This document shows, in pieces, positions 10,088 through 22,750 of a stretch of DNA of 64,000 bases (the stretch's first letter is position 1; each line of letters opens with the position of its first letter). Source of the DNA: Ignelater luminosus. Taxonomy: Eukaryota > Arthropoda > Insecta > Coleoptera > Elateridae. A program made the translations under genes and the position numbers. Under the pieces are notes generated by a model. That model worked only from the letters and a program-made list of their open reading frames with translations, was not told the origin of the DNA and ran no database searches. The stretch is from positions 269,520-333,519 of the forward strand of contig VTPC01001827.1 in the NCBI GenBank assembly GCA_011009095.1, written 5' to 3'.

Positions 10088-13000
10088 TTACTCTATCACG
10101 AGGCAGCGTGGCAGATGTTCTCTTAAATAATCGAATAATTCGTGTGAAGCCCCTGGACAATTTGTCAGTTCAAGTTCGCGCATATGTCGCAACTGTATTA
10201 GACTTGAAAGACCACTTGATGTTAATAATGGACACCCTAGAAATTAAAATGATGTTTTTGAAAAAAATTATTTTTAAGTTTGTATAACATGCTTATACCT
10301 GCTAAGGAAAGTATTTGTAAATTTCGCATTCCACACAAGTGTTGCAGACCGAAATCTCTAATTTGTGAGCACCAACGTAAATATAACGCTGATAATGACA
10401 ACATAGTTGATATATAACCTATGCCTATGTCTGTTATATGCACGCATCTAAAATTAAAAAATTAATTTGAAAGATTAAAACTAACTTTGATGCAAAGCGG
10501 TGAAAGACCTTCTTACCTATCTAATGTAAGCTCTTCTAATTGATTGAGATCGCATGCAATATACTCCAAGGCAGCATCGGTGATTCGAGGGCACCAGGAT
10601 AAATCTAGCGAGCGTAACTTTTGCAAATTCTCTGCTATTAGTTCAACGCCGTCATCTGTTATTTTACTACAGCCAGACAAACTCAGTACTGTTAGATTAG
10701 GTAAAGAATGGACTGAAACAAAATGAATTTTATTTTTACCAGAGCCTAAAATTATTATACAGTTCATTTGGTCAGAGAAAACTATACACAACTGTGATGA
10801 TTTTAGAAAAATGTGAATAGTATTGGTATTACCAAGTGCATTTATAAAATAATGGTGACCTTGCACGGAATTGTGTTTATCATTTAGTTCTGGAATCAAT
10901 TTTAGACAGCCTTGAAAAAAAACAAAACAACACAGGTAGAAAAATGACATTAAATTAACCTTTAAAAGTAGCTGTCACTTTGACAACCAAAATTGTTTGT
11001 GAAAGCTAACAATAATCATTTATTGTTTATTCAGTACCAAATGTTGATAATCTGAGTTTTTATATCTTATTGCATTCAAGATTAATTATAAGAATATCAG
11101 AAAATAATGTGAAGAGAAGTTGATGCAGAAAGTCAAGAAGATTTACTTACCTATGTTTACAACACCATGGTTGGTAATTTCCCAACAAGAATGTAATCGT
11201 AGTATATTAAGCGTGTTACTTTGCTTAGGGGAAAAATAACCTAAGGCAGCATCAGTAACATGGTAAGCTTGCAGCGAAAACTCATACAGCCCTGGTAATA
11301 GTTGAGCTACTGCCCCAACAGCTTCATCGGCCACATTTATACAGTCAGTCAATGTAAGTGAAACTATACGTGGATTTAGACAGGCCCAAAGGCCTGCTTC
11401 TGTTATTTCATTACATCCTGCCAACTCTAGTTCATATAATGCCTGGAAAGGAGAAAATATCAATTTACATCTTTAAAATTGAAAATACAAACAAGATAAA
11501 AATGTCTTAAAGCTTAAATTCAAGAATTTATCTTATTCTGAAGTAAATGTTAAAAGGTTAGGACACTTTTCTTTTTATAAAAGAATTGTAACTTCCAACT
11601 TTTCTCTCTAGAAAACAATTTCGTTCTGAAAATAAAATTTGTGATTTCATTAATTAACAAATCTCACAACAAACAAGTTCTTTTCACCCCCGAAAACAAG
11701 AGGAAATCTATTTATCTTCAACAATAACCTCCATTCAATTTCCAACCATTATATCTTTGTAACAAGAACTTCAAAGGATTTAAACTGAACTTTGTCTTTT
11801 ATATTCCATTAGCAGAAGATGAAAGTACCAAAATATACTTACCTCTTCTGAACATTCTTACGCTTTATGCATGATGGTATAAATTAAAGGTAACTTGACG
11901 TAGTAATCAGTTATATTACAGAGAAGATATGAAAACTGATTCGATTAGAAGTTTCATTGTAGTAAAATTAATTTAGTAAATGATCTGCAATCACTGAGAA
12001 GTTAATTAATAGTGTACTAGTAGTTGGTTAGGACACAAGATAAGGTGCGCCCTTTTGATTACATTGAAATATTTATAGTGTTGCGTTTATACTCCCTGTT
12101 TGTGTTTTGAACTTGGAAGTTTTGACGCATTTGAGGATAGGATAATTATGTTTTTGTAGTTAAAATAGAAACAGATTTATAACAACACTTTACGTAGTAA
12201 ATGACACTCATTTAATGAAAATGTTAAGATAGCATGACAAGTACATTCAAAAATGGCTTTCAGTTTCTTTATAAATTTCTTTATCAGGCAATCTATTTCT
12301 GTTACATACATTGATAAAACTCTTTTAAAACCAATTTATTCAAGCAAAAGAACCTTAAAAGATTCGTCTTCCCAAAGGAACAATCAGGATCTTGTAAAAA
12401 TAATGTATTGAAAGCAAGAAATTTAAAGCCTTTTAATAAAACATGAAATGTTTTAAACTAATCTTAATTTATCAGGTTCACAATAGAAAAGATTGTATAT
12501 TTTGGAATGTTTTCAAAGCTTTATTAACGTCAAGATAATGAAATGACACTTACACATGAAATTTAAGCTGAATAAAACATAATTCTCGTCATTAGAATCG
12601 GTACTACGTGACTGTACAATTAAAATGATCAATACCGGCAAAATGTAGAGCAGCAGACACATTTAATAGATGCAATTGAATTACTACATTCTCCTCTGTC
12701 GCCGTCGTCCCTATTCTTCGAGATTTCAACAAGATTGTCTTGAATAGAGGAGAGAAAAAAAAGGAAGAAAATCGTTAAACGATAACGAAATTGTACTATA
12801 CTCGAACAGTCTGATAAGAACGGGAAAGTCGGCATCTTTCGATCTATTTTGTTGCAATTGCTGCATATAGGCCGCTTTGTTTTTCGCTTTTTGTTGGGAA
12901 TTGGGATTTTCTTTTGCGATCTTGATAATTTTTCTAAGAGAGTGAAGGAAATGGTATTTTTTCGGTGTCATTTTATAGTGAGATTCAATCTTGAATTTGT

Positions 13001-16000
13001 TTCTTTTTAAGGTAAAACCGAAACATCATTCTTTAGAGTTTAATCAAGATCATTTGACAAATTCAATAGCAAAAGTGGCCTTTGACTGAATAAAAATAAA
13101 AATAACAAATGCGCAACAGATTTAAGATTAAATTTTAACCTCACATTTTCCGTTTAACTAAAGAAATAATAAAGACATCAAACTTTGATCGAATTTAGAA
13201 TGATCAGATTTTGATTGTATTTTGATAGAAAAATAGCTAACTTAAAAAAATTGTTTCAAATTTTATTTCGTTTTTAACCACCTGTCAGTGTCAGTGTTAA
13301 CATCAAATCTAATCTGCATGTCAAAAAGGGTCGTTCTAGGTTAAGTTTCTATATAAATGCAATGTTGCAATTTTCATATCGCCGGTAAATTAACGTCGTG
13401 TTAAAATGAATGTGAGTGGTTAATTAATGATATTTTTAACTTCAGTTATTTATTTTGGGTTATTAATTTGTTTAAAAAAATCTTAACCAAGAAATGGGTA
13501 ATATAATTACGAGGAACTCCAAGGCCACACAGCTGTTTTTAAATTTTTAACTTTCTTCAACATTATTTGTTATAATGGAAAATTCTTCGTGAGTTAATTA
13601 TTAAAGTTGCATTTGCGATTTTCAGGATTTTCAAGGACCAAGATCTGAAATTTGTGGTTATGTAGTATTTATGTAGATACAAGATCCTGATTCTTTTGTA
13701 TTTTCGTCTTATTGTAAATCTCATTGGCTGCTAACCGAGCATATGAGTGAGCAAGAAACTTCTTTATACTACTCTATGGTTTTTACGGACGCTGTAAATA
13801 GGCTATTGCGAATAGTATTTGAGGGAATAACAAGTTTGTAATAAATGTCAGTTGAAAATTTGATTTCATGAACAATATTTTTGTAAAAATCTGAGAATCT
13901 GTATACATAAATTTAGCGCCCAACGTGGGGAGAAATCTTAACAATACTTTACACAGTTGATTGCAACCTTTAATTGTTTAACAAGTTCCATTAAACTCTA
14001 TCCAGGCCTTCACTTCATGAAAGTTATTGGAGATTATACTAAAATTGAAGCAGAAAAAAATGAATACTGCAGTAATGACAATATCAACACTATGCAATCC
14101 ATAATATACATATGTACAGGGTGTCCATGGATGGGGGTTACAAAGAGGAGAAACTTTTTAAATGTGCGTTTTACAGAAAGAAAATTTTATAATAAATTCT
14201 GCTTTCCTTAAAATGTACAAAAACATTTAGATTTGACTACAGACATACACTTACTTATAAATTCAATATTATTGCAGCTGATACTTTTATTTTTCAACTA
14301 AACAACAATCAGTTTTTGAAATAATAGGTTAGGTTAGGTTTTTTTTATAAACATAAACGTAAAATAGCCAATAGTACTTATTAAGTTGTTTATTGAAAAA
14401 AAAGTTTTTCCTCTTTGTAACTCCATTCATGGACACTCTGTATAGACTATAGAGAATGGCTGTTTTTGTAGTGATCACAAACACTGCTGATGCATCTTTT
14501 GATTTTTGAAAATAAACATAAGATTAAAATTCAAAAAGATCAGATTCTATGAAGTCAATCTAACTTTTAAAAATGTCAATACCATATGATTGTTTTTAAT
14601 CATGTGTTATTTATATCACCATACATGATATACCAGTAGAACTCAGTTTAATTTTTTTCACAGGGTCAATCTTTCTACATCCCTTTAGATTCGTTTCTTA
14701 ACCAAAAACGATGTTAAACTCTGTAGAATTTCTTAGGAAGAGATTTTTAAGTTAGGATTTATGGTATATTAGAAATGTCTTTGAATTATTTATACGAAAA
14801 TGAATTTTCCAGTGGTAATACAGAAAACTAAAGCTTGTTCAATAAAAAACATCTCGGGCAGGCCATGACTGTTTTTCTTAAGCGATGAGCGTATGTCGTT
14901 TTCTTAAAACATCAAGTTTATGATGTCAAATGCAGGCAAATGTCAAAGCAGTTTTGTTTACATTTTAAATTTCGTTGCTCGTTGAGTTTGCTGTAATTTT
15001 GCAAACCCTTTGTTAAATCAGTTCTTTCTAGAACTTCTTGTATGCTTTAATAATATTGCGATTCTTCACGGTTTGGTTGGTTTGCAACTTTGAACAAAAA
15101 AGCATTTTTAATCGAAGGTTACTTTCTTTACAAAGCTGTTTGGAAGAATTTCAAGAGTTCCCAGCAGTAGCAGTTGATTATGAAGAATCTATGAGCACAT
15201 TAAAAAGATCTGTTGATTTCTTTTGTGAAACTGGCAGCATCTTGCACAAACCAGATAATGGTCGACTTGTAAAATGTAGTGAAGAACTTATTGATACTGG
15301 ATGATGAACCAAAAACATCTATTTGTCATCTGTCTTAGTAAGTTGGTTTATTCCATTATCATCCCAGGAGATTAAAGTTCTGTCAGTGGTTCTTTAATTT
15401 AAATTTAAACGAAGAAATCCTGAATGAGACTTTCTTTAGTGATGAAGCACAGTTTTACAAATCAGGGTATGTTAATTCACAAACAATGAGAATTTGTAGT
15501 GTGGAAAGTTCACATTAGTATGTTGAAAAATTGTTGCACAAGGGAAAGTTAAAGCTTGGGCATGTCTTAGTGAAAGAAGATTGATTGGGCCAATATTTTT
15601 TGAAGGTTAAATGTTTATATTTTTCTATTTATAATACTGTACACTTACAAGAAATATTTTTTAGGTGCTGTAAATAGAGAACGATACTGTAGTGAAATTT
15701 TACATCCCTTCGTAGAAGAATTGCATGATGATGAACTACAGCAGAGTCATTTCTAACTCTTCTTTGTGCTGTAGAAACATTGAGTTTCTTAAGACAGTTC
15801 TTTGAAGAGCGAATAATTAGCCGAAATACAGCAACCCTTGGCCTCAGATCATGTGAGTTAACTTCATCTCATTTCTTGTTGTGGTCCTATCCGAAGAACT
15901 CTGTGTATTCTCAATCAATGTAATAAATGGGTTACGGCAAATCATTTTTAAATGTATCGAACAGGAAGGAAGACAGATTCAACATTTATTGTAAATTAAA

Positions 16001-18156
16001 TTAAAACAGTGGAACAAAATGAGTGTTTAAATTTATAAATAAGCTTTAAGGAAATGTCATATATTGAAACTGTGAGGTTAAGAGTGCAAAATGTAACATA
16101 TGCACTAAGACATGCTTTGCTAAAAATTCCATGGTCTTCCTGAGGTTTCTTTTTGTCTTGAACAAGCTTTATTTATTTCAAGGTTGGCGTTCCAATGAAA
16201 ATTACCAAACTAGATTTTTAGGTTAAGCATAAATGTCAAACCTGAATTGTCAAAACTGACATTTGTAGGTTATAATAAAAGATTATGTATGAACTTGTTT
16301 TGTAGTGTTTTGCAATAATTATCTGTAATTTTGTTTGAATTAAAACATTTAACAAAAATATTTAAATGAAAAAAACTTTCCAGAGGCAGTACAGAAAACA
16401 TTCACAGTCAAATAACCTAAAATATTGTTTTGTATTTGACAGTTATTGATATTAGAGTTTCTAAATTTGGAAACTTATCAGATATGAAATGTGAAGTTTA
16501 CCATCTTTCAGGTATCCATTCATTGCTTATCTTTGCAAGAGCAAAATCGTGTATGTGTATATTCTCCGTTTTGATTGATTTGCTTTTTCTCTGTAATAGT
16601 TACATATTACATTGTTATCATCCTGCAAATTCTATAGTTTTTTCATTCAATAAACAAACAATAAAGATTTTTAATGGTATCTCACAAACAGATTCATCGT
16701 TCTCTTCATTAATTGGTTTGTATTTCTTGTTTCAATAAAATATTGTTTAGTTTCCATTAGTTAATTTGATAACCATTTACATTTCAGTTGACCTTTATTT
16801 ATTTATTCAGCAGATTACTTCACATCTTTTACTGTTTCGTTAATTTTATTTCTCTACGGCCTATTTTTCAAAAACAAACCTCTCTGTGGGTACCAAATCC
16901 AATTAAACAAAACAAAACTGCTTGCCATTAAAACAATTGCTGCATCTATTACTATTTGAATCAATATTGAAATGCATTCAGAGCATTTTAACATTCCAAT
17001 ATTTCGTTTAATTGAATCTTTCCAACACGAGGGAGACACAATAATACTCTTTTATCACTTTATATTATCTAGATGACACTCTCAGCTAGTTTTAGCTATC
17101 AAACAGCTAATACATACACTAGTATTGATTGATATCATTCAAGTGGTAAACACAAACGTAATAGATACCATCTATCCATTTACTTCTACTTTAAAGATTA
17201 TGTACAACGTAAACAGTTTCTCGTTAAATAAAAATCTTATTTTAAAGAATTCCTCTGTAATAGTATAGGATGTTAAAAAGGTAGAGGTAGTTCCGGTTTC
17301 TGATTTAAATAAGCACGCTATATCCGCATTTGTACTAAGGTTTCTTTTAAGGAGAGGTTTATTTTCAACAAACCCTTCCTTGATAATAATCAATTTAATG
17401 GTTGTCAGGTGAAACTTATTTGTATTTAAATATATGTCAACCGGGTTGGTGTACGCACACAGGTAGAAAAAACAAACCAAAATAAAATAAACGATCAATT
17501 CCACACACCTGCAGGTGATCTAATAAGCTTTCAAGGCCCCTGTCAGTGACGCTAGAGCAGCGAAGACTTAACGAATGCACATGCTTCGAAGCAAGCGGGA
17601 AGGAATTGACTAAGTCGAGAGCATCCTCGTCGGAAGCTCCCATAAGACAAAGCGTGTGGAAACCACGTCGCAATAAGGACGAATACAGACGACCTCGATC
17701 TGTCCCTTGTGTATTTCTCATTTCTCTACACTGCAGTACAGGTACCAAACCAGTCCAGTAACGTGGTGATCTGTAAAGAATGTCTCTCCATCGCGTACAC
17801 ACTTGCGCCAAAACGCACCGTTCCCCCGCGTTGAAATACATGAAAAATTTCATCAAGAAACGTTCATCGTACATGAGCTGCTCCCATGTGAGGTACATCT
17901 GCGGCAAACGAGGCCTCCGTGCCATCACGATCACGGGATTGTTGGCGGTTTTCGCCCCGCGCGACGGCAATAATCGGGAGGGTTTTTCGGGCGCCGCGAC
18001 GGCCGTATTGCTGCTGCCGCAGAACACGTTGGTGACGCGTTCCATGACGCTGCTTTTAGAATGATGTTTGCTACCCCGCAGCCCCAAGCCATTAATCCTT
18101 TTCGAAAGTTCGGCGGAGGCGCGCTCCACCACCCCCTGAGCCGATATGGACGACAT
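10088..18156 (-). CDS. FBXL16: F-box and leucine-rich-repeat protein 16 homologue
   Basis: F-box/LRR protein. The mammalian protein binds SKP1 and is reported to act atypically in SCF ubiquitin-ligase regulation. Five exons on the minus strand: 18156-17509, 11442-11151, 10712-10517, 10447-10299 and 10236-10088. Every junction is GT-AG with matching phase, giving 477 aa against 479 in human. Residues 1-80 are a basic, low-complexity leader. An F-box-like segment lies at about 92-137 ([18 protein letters not shown]...[15 protein letters not shown]). LRRs follow from about 190 to the end ([52 protein letters not shown]). The C-terminus is LPRCLVIE. Exon 1 is clearly more GC-rich than its surroundings. 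Intron 1 is about 6.1 kb and holds several transposon remnants; the other introns are 62-438 bp. Confidence 0.95.
11443..13664. other. FBXL16 intron 1, 3' part, no recognised element
   Basis: AT-rich intron sequence. A minus-strand ORF at 12971-12726 starts with a basic, coding-looking stretch ([20 protein letters not shown]) that loses character after about 60 residues. I could not find splice sites to extend it, so I do not call it a gene. Confidence 0.4.
13665..13935 (+). mobile_element. Possible solo LTR plus primer-binding site
   Basis: A stretch starting TGTAGTATTTATG runs to about 13911 and is followed by AGCGCCCAACGTGGGG at 13916-13931, which looks like a retrotransposon tRNA primer-binding site of the GGCGCCCAACGTGGGG type. 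No gag or pol follows. The LTR ends are not proven because no second copy or target duplication was found. Confidence 0.35.
14112..14448. mobile_element. Short inverted-repeat element (MITE-like, Tc1/mariner-type ends)
   Basis: The ends form an inverted repeat of roughly 45 bp. The left end reads ACAGGGTGTCCATGGATGGG then GGTTACAAAGAGGAGAAACTT. The reverse complement of the right end reads ACAGAGTGTCCATGAATGGA then GTTACAAAGAGGAAAAACTT. The element is about 337 bp with no coding capacity. A GGTTAGGTTAGG tract at about 14331 resembles the insect telomeric TTAGG unit. It sits inside FBXL16 intron 1. Confidence 0.75.
14950..16170 (+). pseudogene. Dead Tc1/mariner-type transposase
   Basis: Fragments of a DDE transposase are readable in several plus-strand frames. 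They are: a helix-turn-helix-like N-terminal part at 15118-15290 ([18 protein letters not shown]), the segment around the second catalytic region at about 15430-15500 ([20 protein letters not shown]), and a downstream piece at about 15660-15740 ([19 protein letters not shown]). Multiple stops and shifts make it nonfunctional. Similar 28-bp motifs in direct orientation flank it (near 14810 and 16381). It lies in FBXL16 intron 1. Confidence 0.65.
16171..17508. other. FBXL16 intron 1, 5' part
   Basis: AT-rich intron sequence. A 102-codon plus-strand ORF at 16430 is hydrophobic and AT-driven with no recognisable motif. I see no supported feature. Confidence 0.4.
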
Positions 18157-20202
18157 GGTGCCGTCGACACGGTCACGTTGGCATCACCACCGCTCACTTT
18201 TCGACGAGGGTCGGCGCGGTACTGCGTCCAGTCGATAGCTCCCTCGCTAGAAGATCAATACTCACCCCACGCGCTCACATTTTCATTCAAGTTCAAGCAT
18301 AAAGATGCTTTTTATGCCTTTTGATTTCACCACCCTATAACGAATACCTCTACGTGTATTTTATATTCAAATCTAGTTTCGATTTCGAATGTTTTTTCGT
18401 TTTTCTTTACCTTGTACCACCCTACCGGATAATACCTCTGATACTTAAAATATTTTCCACACAAATCGTAATCAAAACTAATTTCTGCAAGAATAAAAAA
18501 CAAAACAGGAAATGAATAAACAAATTTCAAGAACAAAATAAAATTAAAATCCTGATTTGTGACTTTTTTTTGTTTCTCTGCAAATATACGATTTTACTAA
18601 ATGAAGTTTAGGACTCAATTCGGGCTTCATGTAAAGCATCAAGGGAAATCTTATCCGAATAACAATGGGATTTACTTTATCCATAAACAGGGATGATGTA
18701 AAACGTTGAGGGTGGAGATGTACCAAGGTTAACAAAGCAATGTTTTATTTTTTTATTTTAACTTTTTTGTGTAACATGTTAGAATATAAACCCACGCAGA
18801 TTTATAAACACGCATCAGAGATTAGACGAGCTTAAATTGGATATTTCCCCATCTAAACATTGTTAAAAATCTTTTTCGGAGCAAAAACAAAAGTAGGCGT
18901 ACAAAAAACACGTGCAAGAAAAATGAAAAACAAGTTAGATTCTACCTTGCGGTAACCTAGACGATGACCTTTAATTAGATTGCTTTTAAGTGCTGATCTT
19001 TAAGAAAACAGCAGCAGCTATTGAGTTACATTTGCTGTTCTTCTTTCCTTCATTATATTAGATGTTTTCCTTTAAAGAAAAACCGTGATTTTGTTTTTTA
19101 TTCGCCTGCATTTTTCTTTCGGTTCCTATGTTAATTTATATTATTTTTTTGCCGCGTTCGCCAAATTTATAATTTATGGAAATGAGGTTACAAAACTGAA
19201 AAAAGGCAAAAAGTTAAGAGTGGAAAAGAAATCTATAAATATCGTTCTAAAAATATCCTTAAAAACGTTTTCGCTGATGACTAGCATCTCAAGATACCGA
19301 ATTGATTATATTTCTTTATTCAGATACAGTATGTCTCATTAAAATGATATAAGCAGTTTGTGACTGTTTCGATATTTTCTTGTTTGCTACTTCTTTACGG
19401 ATGCTCCCCACAACTGTGAAGGTGACAGGAACAGAATGTAAAACAGAACGTGATAAGTTGAAGAGGGCATGAGCGAGTTTATGGTGTTAGGAATATCGAG
19501 GTGAGGGAAAAAGAAAATCACATCTGCATACCGGCGTGAGCGCGACCCTAATTGATACGAGTATAATCGTCATGATTGTAATAATAGCCACCTCAAAGAG
19601 ATTCAGATGAAAAATTAGACGAGCGCTGAGATGATGTAATACCACAGTGTATTTCCGGTTTTCATTTGTCGCCAAATTGACTTCAGTATGGGGACGATAC
19701 CTTCATTATCATGATTTGGCCTCATAATAGGCAAAGAGGAATTTAAGCAAAAAGCTTCAGACTAAAACTGACATTAACCGAGGATCTCCCAGAAATCATC
19801 CAACTTGTTTTTGTTTCTTCGCAGGAAGAACCAGCAAGAAACCTTCAATACCACAAGTTTCTATCTTTTCCAAAATCTTTACAGAAGATTGAGTCAAAAA
19901 ACAACGGTTTTGAATATTTTGCAAAACAATACGTTATGGTTTTAATGTTTTCCAACAAAAGATTTTACATTTGTAGTGTAGATAGAGCAGGTGTTACTCT
20001 TCATGTTGGTGTTAACGTCTTGTTAACTCTCGACCGGTGATATAGGTTTTTTTATCGCTGGAGTGGAGCTACTCTGCTGGTTTGTTTTGCGATAGAGAGA
20101 ATGTAGACCTGACTTGGAACGCAAAAGATTCATGGGGCAAGCGAAATTTTTAGAGCGCGGACCTAAATTTCCAGGCCCGGCCACACTGGGGACAAACTTG
20201 AC
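18157..20202. other. FBXL16 5' flank, no supported gene
   Basis: The first ~150 bases upstream of the FBXL16 ATG are GC-rich and should include its promoter or 5' UTR. The rest is AT-rich with scattered short ORFs that lack domains. I see no transposon with recognisable coding sequence. Confidence 0.4.
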
Positions 20203-20578
20203 GTGGCCCGAAACAAACCCGGTAACTTCTTGATCGGTGCGACAAACCCGAACAGCCCAAGAAGTTTGAACGGCCCGACAGAAAAGTTCAAAAGGCCGAC
20301 AGGCCCGAACGCTCCAACAGGCCGGAGGCCCGAACGGCCCAACATGCCGGAGGTCCGAACGGACCGACAGATCCGAGGAACCCGAAGGGCCAAAAAAATC
20401 CAAAAGTCCCAATAGACCCGACAGGCCTGAGAGATCCAAACGGCCTGATAGACCCAAAGGGCCAATAAATCCAAAAGGTTTGACAGGCCTGACGGCCCGA
20501 GAAGTCCGAACGACCCAACAGACCCGAAAATCCCGAAGGGTCGAGAAGTTCAAAAGTCCCGACAGGCCCTAACGCTCC
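20203..20578. repeat. GC-rich minisatellite with 9-bp periodicity
   Basis: About 375 bp built from degenerate 9- or 10-bp units such as GGCCCGAACA, GACCCGACAG and GGCCCAAAG. The stretch is far more GC-rich than its flanks. In one plus-strand frame the period yields a collagen-like Gly/Pro/Asn pattern (GPNGPTDPRNPKG) interrupted by stops. The minus strand gives a Trp/Phe/Gly-rich counterpart. The periodicity, not selection on a protein, best explains the open frames on both strands. Confidence 0.75.
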
Positions 20579-20639
20579 AACAACGCGCTTAATGCATAAT
20601 GTTCTCTTACATTATTGGGGCAATCATCGATATTGTCAG

Positions 20640-22750
20640 TGTATTAGTACTTACTAGTAGTAATTGGGGAGGCTAAAGCCCAGCAAATAGACCTTTATAG
20701 GCCCTTTTTTACTAACCCCTCGCCATTCCCTCAACCACCTCTACGACCATCTACTATTCTTTCCTCTGTTCTCTGTGCGAACTTACCTGACTCCCGTACG
20801 AAAGTCCAGGTTAGAGAGCTCAGCTCATTCTTTGTTAGCGTAACGGCCTGAAATGTCTTAAACCTCAGCCTCTCATAACTTCCATATTTTGCCAGAAAGT
20901 GATAAGACGTTTTATCACCATTTCCATATTTAGGGCATGTTAAATCTTCCTTTACATCTATGAGTCTTTTTGAAGTGTAGTGGCCTGTGAGGAACCTAAT
21001 TAAAAAACTTAGTCCTCCAGTTTAACTTTAAGTCAAAACCGGTTATATGTATAGTCTTTCGCCTAGCGATAGCCACTGTTTCTTAGCCAGCTCATCTGGT
21101 TCTGGTCCTAAGCAAGTATCCTCGTTATTTTCGTATCTGCCCTGTATGCCACCGATAGAATGGCATAAACTTCAGCCTATTGTGCTTTCCCAGAGAAAAA
21201 CTCTCCTGTACGTGTGGGTTTTCCTGCTGAGGACTGCCTATCATTCATTTCAAATCAGCGAGTCCCGTTGGAAGCTCACCTCACCGCACTCCCATTGTTC
21301 CTTAGTTGAAGTTCTGAGGGGGTACTTCTTACGCAGCCTTAACCGATCATCTACCTGTGGACAAAAGGCATTTCTTTTTCCATTAGTGCAGCGGTAGTGT
21401 TGTATTCATATTTAAAATGTACCGTCAGTAAAAATGTATACACTACCGCTGATGCGTAATAATGATTCATACGACATGTAACCTTGCCCTTAATTACGCA
21501 TGTATAATGCTTTTGTTTCTTAACTGTGACATAGATGTACATTGTTGCGAATAAAATGATATTCAATTCGACTTATTTTGTGGTATAAAGACACAACAGG
21601 TAGTGACTACCCTCATTGCACCGGTTATACACAGACAGGCCAGGCGTTGTAGTGCGCTCTACACTAGGCCACCAGACCACTGAACAATACAGTACTCTAG
21701 GTCTAATAATTGCCGTGTAGATGCATCGCCGACGCCAACCCTTGTCTTTTTTTAGCGCTAGCTTCCCTAATACTGGACATTAATTTGCTCAAGGCCATAA
21801 CGCCTTTTTCAGCTTTCGTGGCTATTTCCGAAACATGTTCCTTCATTTTCATGATTCTGGTAAGGGCGGTGCTCTAGCATTTGCTTTCAGTATGTCTGCT
21901 GTCTTAATTGTTGCCAGGATCGCGATGTCATCGGCCTGTGATTGTTGTTCTTTCTAGCATTTTCGTCTCGAGCACGCTGTTATAAAATACGTTCCATAAC
22001 AGGGGTCGTAACACGGACCACCGTGGAACTCGACTTATGATCGTCATTGTTTTATTTACTATTAGGGTCTCCCTCTTGCTTAGGTAGCCTCCTATTATTC
22101 TCATTGGGTAGTTCCTCACTCCGAATTCTTTCAGTGCATGCATTATTCCTCGCCAAGAAGCCAAATTGAATGCGTTTTTTATATCTAGGCAGACAATTAC
22201 TGTGTATTACCTGGGATTTTTTCCCGATCTTGTCAATCATATCGACTATTTTTACCAAAGCGTCTATCGTAGATTTACCTTTTCTAAAGCCATATTGGTT
22301 ATTGGCTAATATTCCATTTGTCTCCGTTTCCAATTTTGTAGTTATTAGCCTTTCCAGCACTTTTCCCATCATATTTAATAGGCAGATGGGTCTGTACGAC
22401 GTTTCCCCGTGTTGCTTTTTCGGCTTTTCAATTAAAACTAGTTTAGCCACTTTCCAGTGCTTTGGGAATTCTCCTTTTTTGATTGATTATTCATGACTTT
22501 TAGCACTTCGTTATGGAGCTTCTTTATAGTTTCTTTCTTAGGTCCTGCGGATTTTTTGGCTTTTGTTCGGTTCGCTGCTGCCTGGACGTCTTGTACCGTG
22601 AATAGTGGAATTTCTTCTTCTTGAACTTGTATTTCGTTTCGTTCGTATGTGCCTGACCTCCCAACCACCTTGCTGAAAAAGTAACCTTCGAGACGTGACG
22701 AAGGCTGCAACCGTAACTCTCGGTTTCAAGAGAAACTTTCCACTTCCGCT
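20640..22750 (-). mobile_element. Decayed non-LTR retrotransposon (R1/LOA-like LINE), reverse transcriptase part
   Basis: Minus-strand pieces of a LINE ORF2 occur in the expected order. They are: EEIPLFTVQDVQAAANRTKA at about 22620-22560; the RT fingers/palm with YRPICLLNMMGKVLERLI and QYGFRKGKSTIDALVK at 22400-22250; SWRGIMHALKEFG with LRPLLWNVFYNSVL at 22160-21970; a catalytic ADDIAILATIKTADIL at about 21930; and a C-terminal RNase-H-like tail with HFLAKYGSYERLRF near 20880. Frames change several times, so it is dead. It is more GC-rich than the host sequence around it. The clade assignment is by eye. Confidence 0.75.

Noticed and set aside
12726..12971. Minus-strand ORF within FBXL16 intron 1
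   Set aside because: Basic coding-like start but no continuation, donor site or family recognised.
14328..14345. TTAGG-type repeats as an interstitial telomere
   Set aside because: Only two to three units; likely part of the small inverted-repeat element.
16430..16738. 102-codon plus-strand ORF
   Set aside because: Hydrophobic AT-rich composition, no motif; likely chance.
18061..18515. Plus-strand ORFs opposite FBXL16 exon 1 and its 5' flank
   Set aside because: Antisense of a conserved exon; composition driven by GC-rich exon 1.
20023..20553. 176-aa Gly/Phe/Trp-rich minus-strand ORF (and overlapping ORFs)
   Set aside because: Product of the 9-bp minisatellite; open on several frames.
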